Positions 38,778 to 49,220 of a stretch of 64,000 nucleotides of DNA are shown here, in pieces; positions within the stretch are counted from its first letter, which is position 1; the number at the start of each line of letters is the position of its first letter. The notes beneath the pieces are model-generated. The model was not told the DNA's origin. It saw nothing but the letters and a program-made list of their open reading frames with translations, and ran no database searches. Made by a program: the position numbers and the translations under genes. The DNA comes from Arsenophonus melophagi (GTDB lineage Bacteria; Pseudomonadota; Gammaproteobacteria; Enterobacterales; Enterobacteriaceae). Location: assembly GCA_032378655.1 (NCBI GenBank), contig JAVYJS010000004.1, positions 32,306 through 96,305 on the forward strand, given 5' to 3'.

Positions 38778-39746
38778 TTAAATGATACCAGCTTGCAAAA
38801 GATCATGTAGGTGAATAACACCCAAAAGTCTGTCAACTCTTTCTACTAATAAAGAAGTGATATGATGTTTTTGGATCAGATTTAAGGCATCAATCGCTAG
38901 CATTTCAGGGTTTACTCGAATACCTCCAGTTGTCATGACATTAACAATTTTAGCGTTATTTAAGTCAATATTCGTTTCAAAAACGCGCCGTAAATCACCA
39001 TCGGTGAAAATACCTTCAATCTGCATTTCTTCGCTACAAATTACTACCATTCCAAGTTTTTTTCGCGTAATTTCCACTAAAGCTTGCTGTAATGTTGCTT
39101 TTTTTGAAACAGTCGGAATTTTTTTTCCTGTATGCATTAAGTCACTTACTCTTAATAAGAGTTTACGTCCTAATGTCCCGCCTGGATGAGAAAGAGCGAA
39201 ATCCTCCACAGTAAAACCACGCGCTTCAAGTAAAGATACAGCAAGAGCGTCTCCCATAACAAGCATTGCTGTTGTACTTGTTGTTGGCGCCAATCCCAAT
39301 GGACAAGCTTCTTGTGGTATCTTAATGCACAAGTGAATATCTGCCGTTTTACCCATGCTACTAGCCGGGTTTTTTGTCATGCAAATGAGCGCAACGTGTT
39401 GGCGTTTTAGTACTGGAATAAGTGTTAGTATTTCATCTGATTCACCAGAGTTAGAAATAGCTAGAACAATATCTTTACTGCTAATCATACCTAAGTCTCC
39501 ATGGAGAGCTTCTCCTGGATGAACAAAAAATGCCGGTGTTCCTGTACTAGCTAATGTAGCGGCAATTTTACGGCCAATATGGCCTGATTTTCCCATTCCC
39601 ATAACAACAACTTTACCAACACATTTAAAAATTAGCTCACACCCTTGATTAAAATCATCATTAATATATTGCTCCAAATTTGCAAGTCCATTACGTTCAA
39701 TTTCCAACACCTTTTTTGCTGTTTTTTGAAAATCAATTTCCGACAT
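38778..39746 (-). CDS. kdsD: Arabinose-5-phosphate isomerase KdsD
   Basis: KdsD makes D-arabinose 5-phosphate from ribulose 5-phosphate, the first committed step to Kdo for LPS. The 322 residues (328 in E. coli) consist of an SIS domain (about 30-180, GMGKSGHIGRK and SNSGESDEI) and two CBS domains. The next pathway gene in the locus, kdsC, is absent from the 240-bp space before lptC. Confidence 0.94.
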   Translation of the reverse strand: MSEIDFQKTAKKVLEIERNGLANLEQYINDDFNQGCELIFKCVGKVVVMGMGKSGHIGRKIAATLASTGTPAFFVHPGEALHGDLGMISSKDIVLAISNSGESDEILTLIPVLKRQHVALICMTKNPASSMGKTADIHLCIKIPQEACPLGLAPTTSTTAMLVMGDALAVSLLEARGFTVEDFALSHPGGTLGRKLLLRVSDLMHTGKKIPTVSKKATLQQALVEITRKKLGMVVICSEEMQIEGIFTDGDLRRVFETNIDLNNAKIVNVMTTGGIRVNPEMLAIDALNLIQKHHITSLLVERVDRLLGVIHLHDLLQAGII

Positions 39747-40269
39747 TTTTATTTACCAATTCAATATTATTGATCTTTTTATATTAAAAAATGGCTATTT
39801 AGTAATGATTTTGTCATCTTATCCGTTTTATGCTGCAGCTTGCATTATTTTATTCATATTTCCTAAAAGTATTTATACTATGAATAGTATGTGAGTGTAT
39901 TTATGGACCGCGTCATAATGAATAAAAGTAAAATTAGCAGTAATTGATAGAAAATATATGGTATTTCTAGACGGTCATGTTTACAAATGAGCAAACAGAA
40001 TATACTTAAATAATAGTAAAATAGAAAGCGTTATTTTCATGAAAAGTCTATAGGACTATCATGGAGATTAAGATATATCCTATAATCAAAACTGACTGGC
40101 TTTTTTCTAGTAAAATCTTAACGATTAAGAGTATTGATATGCTAGCGATCATTGACCACTTTAATATTGGGGGAAATAACTTTCTTACATTTGATCAGTA
40201 ACAACTACTACAACAGCCATTGGGACTTATAGTTTAATAGGGTTTATATTACAAAGCTAGATAGTATCT

Positions 40270-40610
40270 GATCTGATACTGTTTTTTTCAATTTTTGTCA
40301 TGTTTACTAACATGAATGTTTTGATAATCTTATTTTCCTTTTATTTATCTTTCTTGAAAGAGAGCATATATCAAAAACTTTTTAACAAAAAGCGTTAGAT
40401 AATAGACGATCTTACTACTTTTTAAGATTTTAGTTAAAAACATAAAATAGATTGATTGGAGTAGCAAGAGAATACTTATTGATGCATTAACTATAATAGG
40501 TTTTTGTTAGTTTACCTTAGTAGCTACTTTGCTTTATTCGCAATGTTTTGTAAAGGCTATTCATTTTTCGTGCTACTTGATTAATAAGCATATTGAGTTT
40601 TAACTATGGT
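40270..40610 (+). pseudogene. mlaF: Possible mlaF remnant
   Basis: On the plus strand, as expected for mlaF ahead of ibaG-murA, bases 40543-40600 read MFCKGYSFFVLLD**AY*V. This resembles MlaF MLFQSGALFTDMNVFDNVAYPL with M, G, F, D, A and Y kept in order. A TT pair near 40420 may mark the Walker A end. Short and gapped, so tentative. Limits are extrapolated. Confidence 0.3.
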
Positions 40611-42149
40611 TAGTATATCAGTTTAAACTGAAAGGATAACAGGCGCTATTATATTAATAGAGGAGATCAGCGGTACAAGGATCGGTAAGTGTCGCCGTTT
40701 TTATTTAAAATCAAGTAGTGTACACATTGCAACTAATAATAGAGTTCATGATATTTTCTGAGGATTAGCAAATATAAAAATGATAGCCATGAATCTATGG
40801 TTAGTGATTACACTGTATTTTTGCTGTAATACAACTAGTCAGCTATGATTCGTACTGTTTGTGACAGTGGTTAATGATAGTAGGTTATGTTGATGAGCCT
40901 TGATTGACAGGATTTGATACGAGATTTTTCAATATTGTTATTTATCTATTTATTATAAATTAATACGCTCCATCCATTTATTACTGTGATACAGGGTTCG
41001 GTATTGATCTTTATACGCTCAGTTTGTCAGTTTCTTTAATGGTTACAAAGAAACTTAAAATCTGTTCAAATAAGTCGTCAATAACCAATACTGTTATACG
41101 TTAGTTATTGTATATGCTAGATTTAGATTTCACATGACTACTTGTATTGATATTGAAAATTTTTATAAAAATTTAGTGGAGCTATAGCATAACTCCTTTC
41201 TAGGATAGAAGACTTTATTTACCTCAGGTAGGTAAATTCTACTGTAAGTACTATCTTGGCATTTTTAGTTAAAAATGTTTTATTAACAATAATTGTAACA
41301 AAAATCTTATTAAAAACAAGAAAACATATTTTTTTATTATTGAATACTTTGGAATAACAAAAAGGGTTTGTTGATCACTCGATTGCTTGTGATTTTAATG
41401 GCATATTAAATCCATATTTAGTATGCAAGTAGTTTCTGCTAGGACTTTGACACATCTATAACTTGTTTGCAACTTTCAGGTCAGCAACCCATGATCCTAG
41501 AGAAAGGTTTATAAATGATAAAGAGTTGTTTCGTAAATATTTATATCTTGTATTTATATTAAATATTCTGTAGCGCATTAGTCTTAAAATTTTTATCAGT
41601 AGTGTAATGCCGTTACAGGGATAAATTAGATTCAATCTATTAATATTGCACTTTTATTCAATGAATATATTGCCAATACTTTAGCGCTGTTACCTTGAAT
41701 AACAAGATTGCATTGTGCATGAAACCTATATAGTAATTAGTAACCTAATTTCTATTTATTTAATGATTACTGATATCCTTAAAGAATATCCTGTACATTT
41801 GATGTTCAATTAGACAAAGCAGTCCGTGTATTATCACGCCTATGATAGGCTTACTAAACGCATCAGTTTAATGATGACTAAAATACGTTTATTCATATTT
41901 TATATATTAAAAGTCTTAGTATTGTGACCATAGAAGTACTCAGTAATACAAAATTCATTATAGTTGAAAATATAAACATTATCCTCTTTATGTTGTTTGT
42001 CTAGAGATGCAACTCTCTTACAGTGATTGTAAGAGATCAAGTTATTATTGATATTTCGCATAATGTGGTAATAAAGTAATCGCTTATTCCATCTACTTAT
42101 TAAAGTATGAATGTAATTAATGTTTAATTAATTCATGTTTAATTGTTAT

Positions 42150-42183
42150 TTATAATACATCTATCTAGATAGATGTATTATAA
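42150..42183. repeat. 34-bp perfect palindrome
   Basis: Arms of 17 bp with no loop (centre CTATCT/AGATAG at 42166/42167). Confidence 0.96.
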
Positions 42184-42433
42184 GGTTTATCAGAAGTAAT
42201 TAAAAAAATAATGAATTGATATTTGTGATATTTGAAGGAATCTTTCTCTTAAAAGAGACTGATCAAGCTTGATAGTTTATACACTATCAAGCTATAAAAT
42301 TAGAACTCGCTTATAAAATATAAGCGTTCTCAGCATTAAATGTACAAGAGCTATTGTATTATTTTTATCGGATAATAGATCGATTAAGATCGACATATTA
42401 TTTCTCATATATAGAATAGAATTGAGTTTAACG

Positions 42434-42688
42434 ATGAATATAAATGAAATAAAACAAGTATTAATAAACAAATTGAATCTTGATGAATTGATTGTACATG
42501 GCAATAGTAACCATTTTCAAATCATTGCTGTTAGTAACATGTTTAAGGGGATGAGTCAAATCAAACAGCAGCAAGTGATTTATGAACCGCTAATGGAATA
42601 TATTGCCGATAATCGGATCCATGCATTATCAATTAAAGCCTATACTCCAGAGGAGTGGATAAGATATCGCAAGCTTAAGAGTTTTTAA
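42434..42688 (+). CDS. ibaG: BolA-family transcriptional regulator IbaG
   Basis: IbaG is a small BolA-like protein that binds Fe-S glutaredoxin and affects acid tolerance and envelope genes. The ATG at 42434 gives 84 residues, equal to E. coli. The frame is open four codons earlier from a TTG. The core HFQIIAVSNMFKGMSQIKQQQ and the tail IHALSIKAYTPEEW are strongly conserved. It precedes murA by 50 bp, as in E. coli, and is probably cotranscribed. Confidence 0.94.
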   Translation: MNINEIKQVLINKLNLDELIVHGNSNHFQIIAVSNMFKGMSQIKQQQVIYEPLMEYIADNRIHALSIKAYTPEEWIRYRKLKSF

Positions 42689-42738
42689 GACTATATTCTA
42701 CATTAATAGTATAATTATTACTCATAGAGAATTTCTTA

Positions 42739-44004
42739 ATGGACCAGTTTCGATTAAAAGGGCCCACTCGTTTAATGGGTGAGGTATCAATTTCTGGTGC
42801 AAAAAATGCAGCATTACCGATATTGTTTGCTTCATTGTTAGCGGAAGAGCCTGTTGAATTACAAAATGTTCCAAAGCTCAAAGATATTGATACAACAATT
42901 GAATTACTTAATCAATTAGGCTCAAAAGTAGAGCGTAATTGTGCTATTTTTGTGGATGCGCGCGGTATTAACAAATTTTGTGCTCCTTATAAGCTAGTGA
43001 AGACAATGCGTGCATCTATTTGGGCTTTAGCTCCATTAGTTGCTCGATTTGGACAAGGCCAGGTATCTTTACCTGGAGGATGTGCGATTGGAGCTCGGCC
43101 AGTTGATCTGCATATCGCTGGACTTAAGCAACTTGGTGCAAAAATAGTTTTAAATAAATATTATGTTAAAGCATCGGTTGATGGTCGTTTGCAAGGTGCT
43201 AATATAGTTATGGATAAGGTTAGTGTCGGCGCTACTGTGTCTATAATGACAGCGGCAACCTTAGCAGAGGGAAAAACTATCATTGAAAATGCTGCTCGTG
43301 AACCTGAAGTTGAAGACACGGCTAACTTTTTAAATTTATTGGGAGCAAAAATTACTGGAGCTGGCTCAGATAGCCTTATTATTGAAGGTGTAGCACGTTT
43401 AGGCGGCGGTGTTTATCGCATTTTACCTGATCGCATTGAAACAGGAACTTTCCTTGTTGCTGGCGCTATTTCTGGTGGAAAAGTTATTTGCCGAAATACA
43501 AAACCTGCTATACTGGATGCAGTTTTAACGAAATTACGGGAAGCTGGCGCAGAACTTAAAATTGGTGAGGACTGGATCCAATTAGATATGCATGGTAAGC
43601 GACCAAAAGCAGTCACTATCAGAACTGAACCACATCCTGGTTTTCCAACAGATATGCAGGCGCAATTTAGCTTACTGAATTTAGTAGCAGAAGGTGTGAG
43701 TACAATCACGGAAACTATTTTTGAAAATCGTTTTATGCATATTCCAGAGTTAATTCGTATGGGAGCTCATGCTGAAATAGAAGGAAATACTGTTATTTGT
43801 TATGGCGTTAAACAACTGATGGATGCAAAAGTCATGGCTACAGATTTGCGGGCATCAGCTAGTTTGGTGCTAGCAGGCTGTGTTGCGAAAGGAAAAACCA
43901 TTGTTGATCGTATTTACCATATCGATCGAGGATATGAAAGAATAGAAGAGAAATTGCGTAGTTTAGGTGCGAATATAGAACGTATTAGTGCCGATAAAAA
44001 ATAA
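42739..44004 (+). CDS. murA: UDP-N-acetylglucosamine 1-carboxyvinyltransferase
   Basis: MurA adds enolpyruvate to UDP-GlcNAc, the first committed step of peptidoglycan synthesis in the cytoplasm. The 421 residues (419 in E. coli) carry the catalytic, fosfomycin-binding Cys115 in PGGCAIGARP, Lys22 in GAKNAALP and the RTEPHPGFPTDMQAQ loop. It converges with the degS remnant and degQ. Confidence 0.97.
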   Translation: MDQFRLKGPTRLMGEVSISGAKNAALPILFASLLAEEPVELQNVPKLKDIDTTIELLNQLGSKVERNCAIFVDARGINKFCAPYKLVKTMRASIWALAPLVARFGQGQVSLPGGCAIGARPVDLHIAGLKQLGAKIVLNKYYVKASVDGRLQGANIVMDKVSVGATVSIMTAATLAEGKTIIENAAREPEVEDTANFLNLLGAKITGAGSDSLIIEGVARLGGGVYRILPDRIETGTFLVAGAISGGKVICRNTKPAILDAVLTKLREAGAELKIGEDWIQLDMHGKRPKAVTIRTEPHPGFPTDMQAQFSLLNLVAEGVSTITETIFENRFMHIPELIRMGAHAEIEGNTVICYGVKQLMDAKVMATDLRASASLVLAGCVAKGKTIVDRIYHIDRGYERIEEKLRSLGANIERISADKK

Positions 44005-44059
44005 CTATTTAAAAATGATCTTACTTTAAATAACTTTCAAAATGACTGTTTCATTGTAT

Positions 44060-45100
44060 GCTGTAAGTTTAACGTAAAAATTGATTTTTTGCATAGTAGT
44101 TTTACAGAAACGATCTTAAAAGGATTCATTTTAATAACCTGACTCTATAACTGTAATAGCAAAAGAATTATCGGGCCATAAACAGAAATTCTAGTATCTT
44201 CAAACTAGAACTCTGGCATTTTCTAAACTATTTTGTGCAATAGAAAATTCATAACCCTTTGATTTTAATCAAATAATTATTGTTATATGTATCTTATGAA
44301 ATATAAGATACATCATGTACGATGATGCTGCTAAAGCTTTGCATCACTTAGCCATTGCAAATAAGTTTTCCATCACTTTTATTTTTTTATTCAATTAGAA
44401 TGGAATACCTAACCCTAAAAGGATAAAGCTATTTTCTAAATGATTGAATGAGAATATATTCATGCTTTTGCATGTAGCTTTAATAGTAATTATTGCGAAG
44501 CTGAAATTTTTATAATGATTTTGTTACTGTTTGTCCTCAATTACTAGGATTGCTGATTGCTAATACGGTATCACTAAATCGCTAATGTGTACATTACTCT
44601 TGATGTTAATTTTGATCACTAAATATTTTTTATATCTTTCAGCTATCTGAGCTCATAATAAAATAATAAATACATTCAGGTAACCAATAATATGGGGGTC
44701 CCATTACTTAATGGGTTACTGAAATGTCTTCATTAACCAAACCATTCTATGTTATCACAATCAATAACGTAGAATGGTTTGGTTAATGCATGCCAATTTT
44801 TTAGAAACATTACTAGAACAATATTTTGTAATCATATATTCCTGCTGGCATTACTCTATATGCCATGCTTACTAAACACTTAGTAGTCTTATCATGATCA
44901 TCTATGATCGACAATCATGATAAAGGAAATGTAGAATCTCTTTGAGATAGGATTATATGAACAGCTACTAGCCAAACATTAGTAAGATTCAGTTTGATAA
45001 CAATAATACTTAATTTTACTAATTAAAATATTGAATGCGCTGTTATAAGCGAGCGTGTTAATAAAATGATTAAATTCTATAACGAACAGGCACTAGTACC
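44060..45100 (-). pseudogene. degS: degS (site-1 protease of the sigma-E pathway) remnant
   Basis: degS follows degQ in E. coli. Anchors in order on the minus strand: near 44842 DNA matching GYIITNKHVIN; near 44725 VWLMK.T.FQ*PIK*WD against VALQDGRVFEALLVGSD; near 44590 INIKSNVHISDLV against INARRVPHIGDVV; and 44575-44519 DTVLAISNPSN*GQTVT against DVVLAIGNPYNLGQTIT. Stops and frameshifts throughout. The interval between the first and last anchors is about 78 bases longer than in intact degS. The extra DNA is where the inverted repeat lies. Confidence 0.8.
44731..44788. repeat. 25-bp inverted repeat inside the degS remnant
   Basis: Arms 44731-44755 and 44764-44788 match at 24 of 25 positions; the mismatch (T facing G) is a transition. 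In gene orientation the second arm corresponds to ancestral degS coding DNA, so the first looks like an inserted inverted copy. Confidence 0.95.
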
Positions 45101-45109
45101 TGTTCGTTA
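45080..45109 (-). terminator. Hairpin after degQ
   Basis: Perfect 11-bp arms (TAACGAACAGG and its complement) with an 8-base loop, 28 bases past the degQ stop. It lacks a clear T-tract, so terminator function is only likely by position. Confidence 0.5.
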
Positions 45110-45136
45110 GATTACTCGTGCCTGCTGGCTAGATAA

Positions 45137-46570
45137 TTAATTGAATATATTATTCCCACGAAGTAATAATATGATATTTTGATCTCCACGTAAAATATTT
45201 AATGCTAAAGCGCTAGGTCTAGTTTCAATAACTTTACGAAGTTGATTAATATTTTGTATCTGTTGATTATTAGCATTAATAATAAGATCTCCTTTTGCTA
45301 ATCCCAGCATTGCTGCAGGTGAATTAGCGGCAACACTATCAACCTTGACACCTTGCATACCTTGGATTGTACTATTGCTTAAAGTAGCGCCCATTAGGGA
45401 AGTAGTCAACACTTCAGCTTTTGTACTATTAGTTTCAATATTTTCTAAAATAACCGTTACTTGTATTGGCTTTCCTTGACGTAGTAATCCGATAGTAATC
45501 GGCCTACCAATTTCACTAGTACCAATTTTAGCTCTTAATTCAGCAAAACTATTAATATATTTGTTATTAATTGAAATTAAAATATCTCCAGGTTTAATTC
45601 CTGCTTTAGCTGCAGCAGAATTTGGGATAACTTCACTGACAAATGCCCCCTTTTGTGCCTCAATATTTAATGCTTTTGCTACATCAGAGGTCATTTCAGT
45701 TCCTTTGATTCCTAGTAATCCACGCTTTACTTCACCATGTTTAATAATTTGGTCACTTAGTGATTTAGCCATATTCGACGGAATCGCAAATCCAATACCA
45801 ATATTACCACCTCCAGGTGCCAAAATAGCAGTATTAATACCAATAAGCTCACCATTGAGATTAACCAATGCACCGCCTGAATTACCTCTATTAATAGAGG
45901 CGTCAGTTTGAATAAAATTTTCTAAACCTTCAACATTCAAACCACTACGGCCTAATGCTGAGATAATTCCAGATGTTACAGTTTGTCCTAATCCAAAAGG
46001 GTTACCAATAGCAATAGCAAAATCACCAACTCGTAATTTATCGGAGTCAGCTATTTTTATTGCTATTAAATTTAATTTTTTTAAATTTCCTGCTCTTGAA
46101 TTTTTAATTTGTAAAAGAGCAATATCAGTTTGAGGATCACGACCAATAAGTTTAACACCAATTTCTTTGCCATCATTAAGTTGAATTTGAATATTATCAG
46201 CATTGTCAATAACATGGTTATTAGTTAATATAAAGCCTTTTTCAGCATCAATAATAACCCCAGAACCTAATCCTTCAAAAGGACGAATACTCTGTTGCTG
46301 TAAGGGAAAATTTGGTCCTAAAAAGAATTTAAACTCTTCAGGTAATGGTTGATTTTGAACACGAGTTCCAGATACACGAATACTAACTACGCCAGGAAGT
46401 ACTTTTTCTAGCATCGGCGCTAGGCTTGGTAATTCTTGACGAGCTGATAAAATCATCGACGGCATTGATGCAGAATAACTTATTGCAGGTTTGCTTATGA
46501 TTAAAAGATTAATAATCATAGCAAATATGGCTTTAGAAAAGATGGCTAAAAAATGTTTTTCTTTTTTCAT
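45137..46570 (-). CDS. degQ: Periplasmic serine endoprotease DegQ
   Basis: DegQ degrades misfolded periplasmic proteins and acts as a chaperone. The 477 residues match DegQ better than DegP: short LA loop, KVLPGVVSIRV, GLGQTVTSG. Signal peptide to about residue 35, catalytic triad His119, Asp149 and Ser231 (GNSGG), then two PDZ domains. Its ancestral neighbours yhcB (upstream) and degS (downstream) are both decayed, leaving DegQ the only such protease seen here. Confidence 0.95.
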   Translation of the reverse strand: MKKEKHFLAIFSKAIFAMIINLLIISKPAISYSASMPSMILSARQELPSLAPMLEKVLPGVVSIRVSGTRVQNQPLPEEFKFFLGPNFPLQQQSIRPFEGLGSGVIIDAEKGFILTNNHVIDNADNIQIQLNDGKEIGVKLIGRDPQTDIALLQIKNSRAGNLKKLNLIAIKIADSDKLRVGDFAIAIGNPFGLGQTVTSGIISALGRSGLNVEGLENFIQTDASINRGNSGGALVNLNGELIGINTAILAPGGGNIGIGFAIPSNMAKSLSDQIIKHGEVKRGLLGIKGTEMTSDVAKALNIEAQKGAFVSEVIPNSAAAKAGIKPGDILISINNKYINSFAELRAKIGTSEIGRPITIGLLRQGKPIQVTVILENIETNSTKAEVLTTSLMGATLSNSTIQGMQGVKVDSVAANSPAAMLGLAKGDLIINANNQQIQNINQLRKVIETRPSALALNILRGDQNIILLLRGNNIFN

Positions 46571-47414
46571 TGTAAATTCGATTCTCTTACATACCTTAAT
46601 TTATTTTAACTTAATCTGTTGATTAGATAAATAGATCGTTTTAAAACAGTAGACTATAAATGATGTAAAAAGTTCAGATAATGAATAGTTATAATTAGTT
46701 TTTACATGTGTTTACATGATATTAACCTTTCCTGATTCTAGAATCTAGTAGACAGATATACTACTATCAAAATAAGTTACCTTATTTTATTTTTTTAGAC
46801 GTATTGAAAGATAAGAAGCTCTAAACGCATTCAGAGTAGTTGTTTAGGATAAACATAGATGGAAACCTACTATTTTAAATTCTGATTTAATGATTAAGTA
46901 ATGAATATTGAGACTACTGGCATTCTTTATACTGTGATGTGGAAGATAATCTGATACAATACTTTCGGTAAAGAACTTAGATATTTTAAAATAGTTCAGT
47001 CATTTTTGCGAAATTCTTTCAAGTCATAAGTTTTTTATTGCGAGTTCTAAAACTTCTTGATGACGTAGTTGTAAATTACAAAAAACAAACTATGGGTGCA
47101 CATAATCATAAAACCACCATTAGACCAATTCATGCATACTCAAACATTATGGAAACTCATTCTGTAACTACTGTATTAACAGTAAAAATAATATATAGAA
47201 CATTTTATAGAAAATTCATAGTATAGTCATTCACTGTGGTCGAAGTAGTTACTGTACTTATTGTACAAGGTAAATGAAAGCAGTAAAAATTCTTAACAAG
47301 AATTTATATTATTCTGAGATATTCAAGTAAGAAACATCATTGATATATCCTATAATGCTTCTGATAGGATTGATGAATCAATAAATTATAACATAATAAG
47401 GAGGTGTCATATTA
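46571..47414. other. Gap between degQ and zapE
   Basis: Divergent gap. The central part is the yhcB remnant. The part next to zapE includes that gene's strong ribosome binding site (AAGGAGGT). Confidence 0.75.
46795..47137 (-). pseudogene. yhcB: yhcB (zapG) remnant
   Basis: yhcB precedes degQ in E. coli. After ATGCAT at 47137 the translation IGLMVVL*LCAPIVCF aligns without gaps to IGLVVGIIIGAVAMRF. Later YFKISKFFTESIVSDY aligns to HFARSAELLDTMAHDY, ASSLNIHYL to SSSSLLPEL, and NYSECV*SFL to the conserved DYSEGASGLL. About 14 codons of the coiled coil are deleted, and there are frameshifts and stops. YhcB coordinates envelope growth and division. Confidence 0.8.
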
Positions 47415-48530
47415 ATGCCATCGCTGATTCCTAGTAAACTTTATCAACAGTTTTTGGCCACTGGTAATTATCAATTTGATGAAGTGCAAAGCAACACAAT
47501 AGCGCGTTTAGACATAATTCATCAAGATTTACTTAATAGAACATCTCAATGTTCATTAAGAAATAAAATTAACTATTTTCTTATTAAGAAAATATATAAG
47601 AATTGTAAACCTATACAGGGATTATATATGTGGGGTGGAGTTGGCAGAGGAAAAACTTGGTTGATGGATCTCTTTTATCAGAGTTTACCAGAAGGTAGAA
47701 AATTACGTGTACATTTTCATCGCTTTATGTGGAGAATACAGCATGAACTGCTGGAACTGCAAGGCAAACAAAATCCATTAGAAATTATTGCTGATAGATT
47801 TAAAAAGCAGACCGATGTTTTATGTTTTGATGAATTTTGTGTATCTGATATCACTAATGCAATGATTTTAGGAACGCTATTACAAGCTATTTTTGAAAAA
47901 GGTATTTGTTTAATAACAACGTCTAATATTCCACCTAATGAACTATATCGCAATGGATTACAACGAACACAGTTTCTACCTACAATTGAACAAATTAAGA
48001 AACACTGTGAAATTATAAATGTTGATGCAGGTATTGATTACCGGTTACGTAAATTAAAACAAGCAGGTCTTTATCTTACACCAATTAATAAAGAAAGTTC
48101 TAAGAGGATGGATGAAATATTTATTACATTAGCTGGTCAGTATAGAAGTAGTAAATGTTATCTCCTGGAGATAAATCATCGTACTATACCAACAATTTGT
48201 GCTGCAAAAGGGATTTTATCAATCGAATTTAAGACATTATGTGAAGATTTACGTAGTCAAAACGACTATATTACTTTATCAAAAGAGTATCACACTGTAC
48301 TATTGTATCATGTTTTCATGATGTCCGCAATACATGAAAATATCGCTAGGCGTTTTCTGGCTCTAATTGATGAATTTTATGAGAGAAAAGTTAAGTTGAT
48401 TATAAATGCCGAGGTTGCAATGGATAAACTATATCAAGGGCATTTATTACGTTTTGAATATCAACGCTGTTTATCAAAATTGCAAGAAATGCAGAGCATA
48501 GAGTATTTAAAATTACCTCACCTGGCTTGA
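47415..48530 (+). CDS. zapE: Cell division protein ZapE (AFG1-family ATPase)
   Basis: ZapE is an AAA-type ATPase that binds FtsZ and destabilises Z-ring bundles. The 371 residues (375 in E. coli) hold Walker A GGVGRGKTW, Walker B VLCFDEF, sensor TSNIPPNELYRNGLQR, and the C-terminal LIDEFYERKVKL. It has one of the best ribosome binding sites in the window (AAGGAGGT, 9 bases before ATG). It precedes rplM as in E. coli. Confidence 0.95.
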   Translation: MPSLIPSKLYQQFLATGNYQFDEVQSNTIARLDIIHQDLLNRTSQCSLRNKINYFLIKKIYKNCKPIQGLYMWGGVGRGKTWLMDLFYQSLPEGRKLRVHFHRFMWRIQHELLELQGKQNPLEIIADRFKKQTDVLCFDEFCVSDITNAMILGTLLQAIFEKGICLITTSNIPPNELYRNGLQRTQFLPTIEQIKKHCEIINVDAGIDYRLRKLKQAGLYLTPINKESSKRMDEIFITLAGQYRSSKCYLLEINHRTIPTICAAKGILSIEFKTLCEDLRSQNDYITLSKEYHTVLLYHVFMMSAIHENIARRFLALIDEFYERKVKLIINAEVAMDKLYQGHLLRFEYQRCLSKLQEMQSIEYLKLPHLA

Positions 48531-48618
48531 ATAGCGAGTTCTAATAGAATTAGATTATCTAGAAAATTTTCTTTTTTTATCGATTTCTGATAAAAGCTTC
48601 TCTATAATCTCCTCTATT

Positions 48619-48657
48619 AACATTACAGATAGTTTAAAGATAAACTTCTGTAATGTT
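48619..48657 (+). promoter_or_regulatory. Candidate leader hairpin of rplM-rpsI
   Basis: Arms 48619-48636 and 48641-48657 pair with a single one-base bulge around AAGA. It begins 154 bp upstream of the rplM start, where the leader mRNA would be. In E. coli the rplM-rpsI mRNA leader is a target for L13 autoregulation. I cannot tell whether this hairpin is that operator or another of the genome's palindromes. Confidence 0.35.
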
Positions 48658-48772
48658 GTTGCACTCTTAGACGAAGTAGTATTCACTGGTACATAACTAG
48701 TATGAATGTACCTAAAGATTTTATAACAATGGCCGTTCAACAAGATATAACTGACATACGAGTAATCTTTAA

Positions 48773-49195
48773 ATGAAAACTTTTATAACTAAACCAGCAA
48801 CCATAAAACGCTGTTTGTATATTTTAGATGCTAATGGAAAAACTTTAGGCCGTCTTGCAACTGAAATTGCTTTCCGCTTACGCGGAAAGCATAAAGTGGA
48901 ATATACTCCACATGTCGATACTGGTGATTATATAATTGTTGTTAATGCAGAAAAGGTTTCTGTTACTGGCAATAAGCATGAAGATAAAATTTACTATCGT
49001 CATACTGGTTATATCGGTGGCATCAAGCAAGTAACTTTTAAAGAAATGATAGCTCGTCATCCTGAGCGTGTAATTAAAAGCGCAGTTAAAGGTATGCTAC
49101 CAAAAGGACCTCTGGGTCGTGCAATGTACCGTAAAATGAAAGTTTATGTTGGAGGTGATTATAATCACTTTGGCGTATCAAATGTAAACTCTTGA
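48773..49195 (+). CDS. rplM: 50S ribosomal protein L13
   Basis: L13 is an early-assembly protein of the large subunit. The 140 residues (142 in E. coli) include the signature LPKGPLGRAMYRKMKVY. The C-terminus is slightly shorter and diverged. It is followed 25 bp later by rpsI. Confidence 0.97.
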   Translation: MKTFITKPATIKRCLYILDANGKTLGRLATEIAFRLRGKHKVEYTPHVDTGDYIIVVNAEKVSVTGNKHEDKIYYRHTGYIGGIKQVTFKEMIARHPERVIKSAVKGMLPKGPLGRAMYRKMKVYVGGDYNHFGVSNVNS

Positions 49196-49220
49196 ACGTT
49201 AATCAGGATGGATATAAGTA

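Larger units (their letters stand above)
39747..42433. other. 2.7-kb gene desert between kdsD and ibaG
   Basis: E. coli has yrbG and mlaFEDCB here. About 1.5 kb has been deleted and the rest is decayed. One mlaF trace is listed separately. Other content: an 18-base palindrome near 41156, small hairpins and a 34-bp perfect palindrome at 42150. Just before ibaG there is an 11-bp-arm hairpin (42266-42293) and an 8-bp one. Confidence 0.65.
44005..45136. other. Gap between murA and degQ
   Basis: The whole 1.1-kb gap corresponds to the decayed degS gene (355 codons in E. coli), listed separately. It also contains a 25-bp inverted repeat and the hairpin that follows degQ. Confidence 0.8.

Noticed and set aside
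47038..47226. 62-codon open frame upstream of zapE
   Set aside because: It begins at TTG without a ribosome binding site and is antisense to the yhcB remnant.
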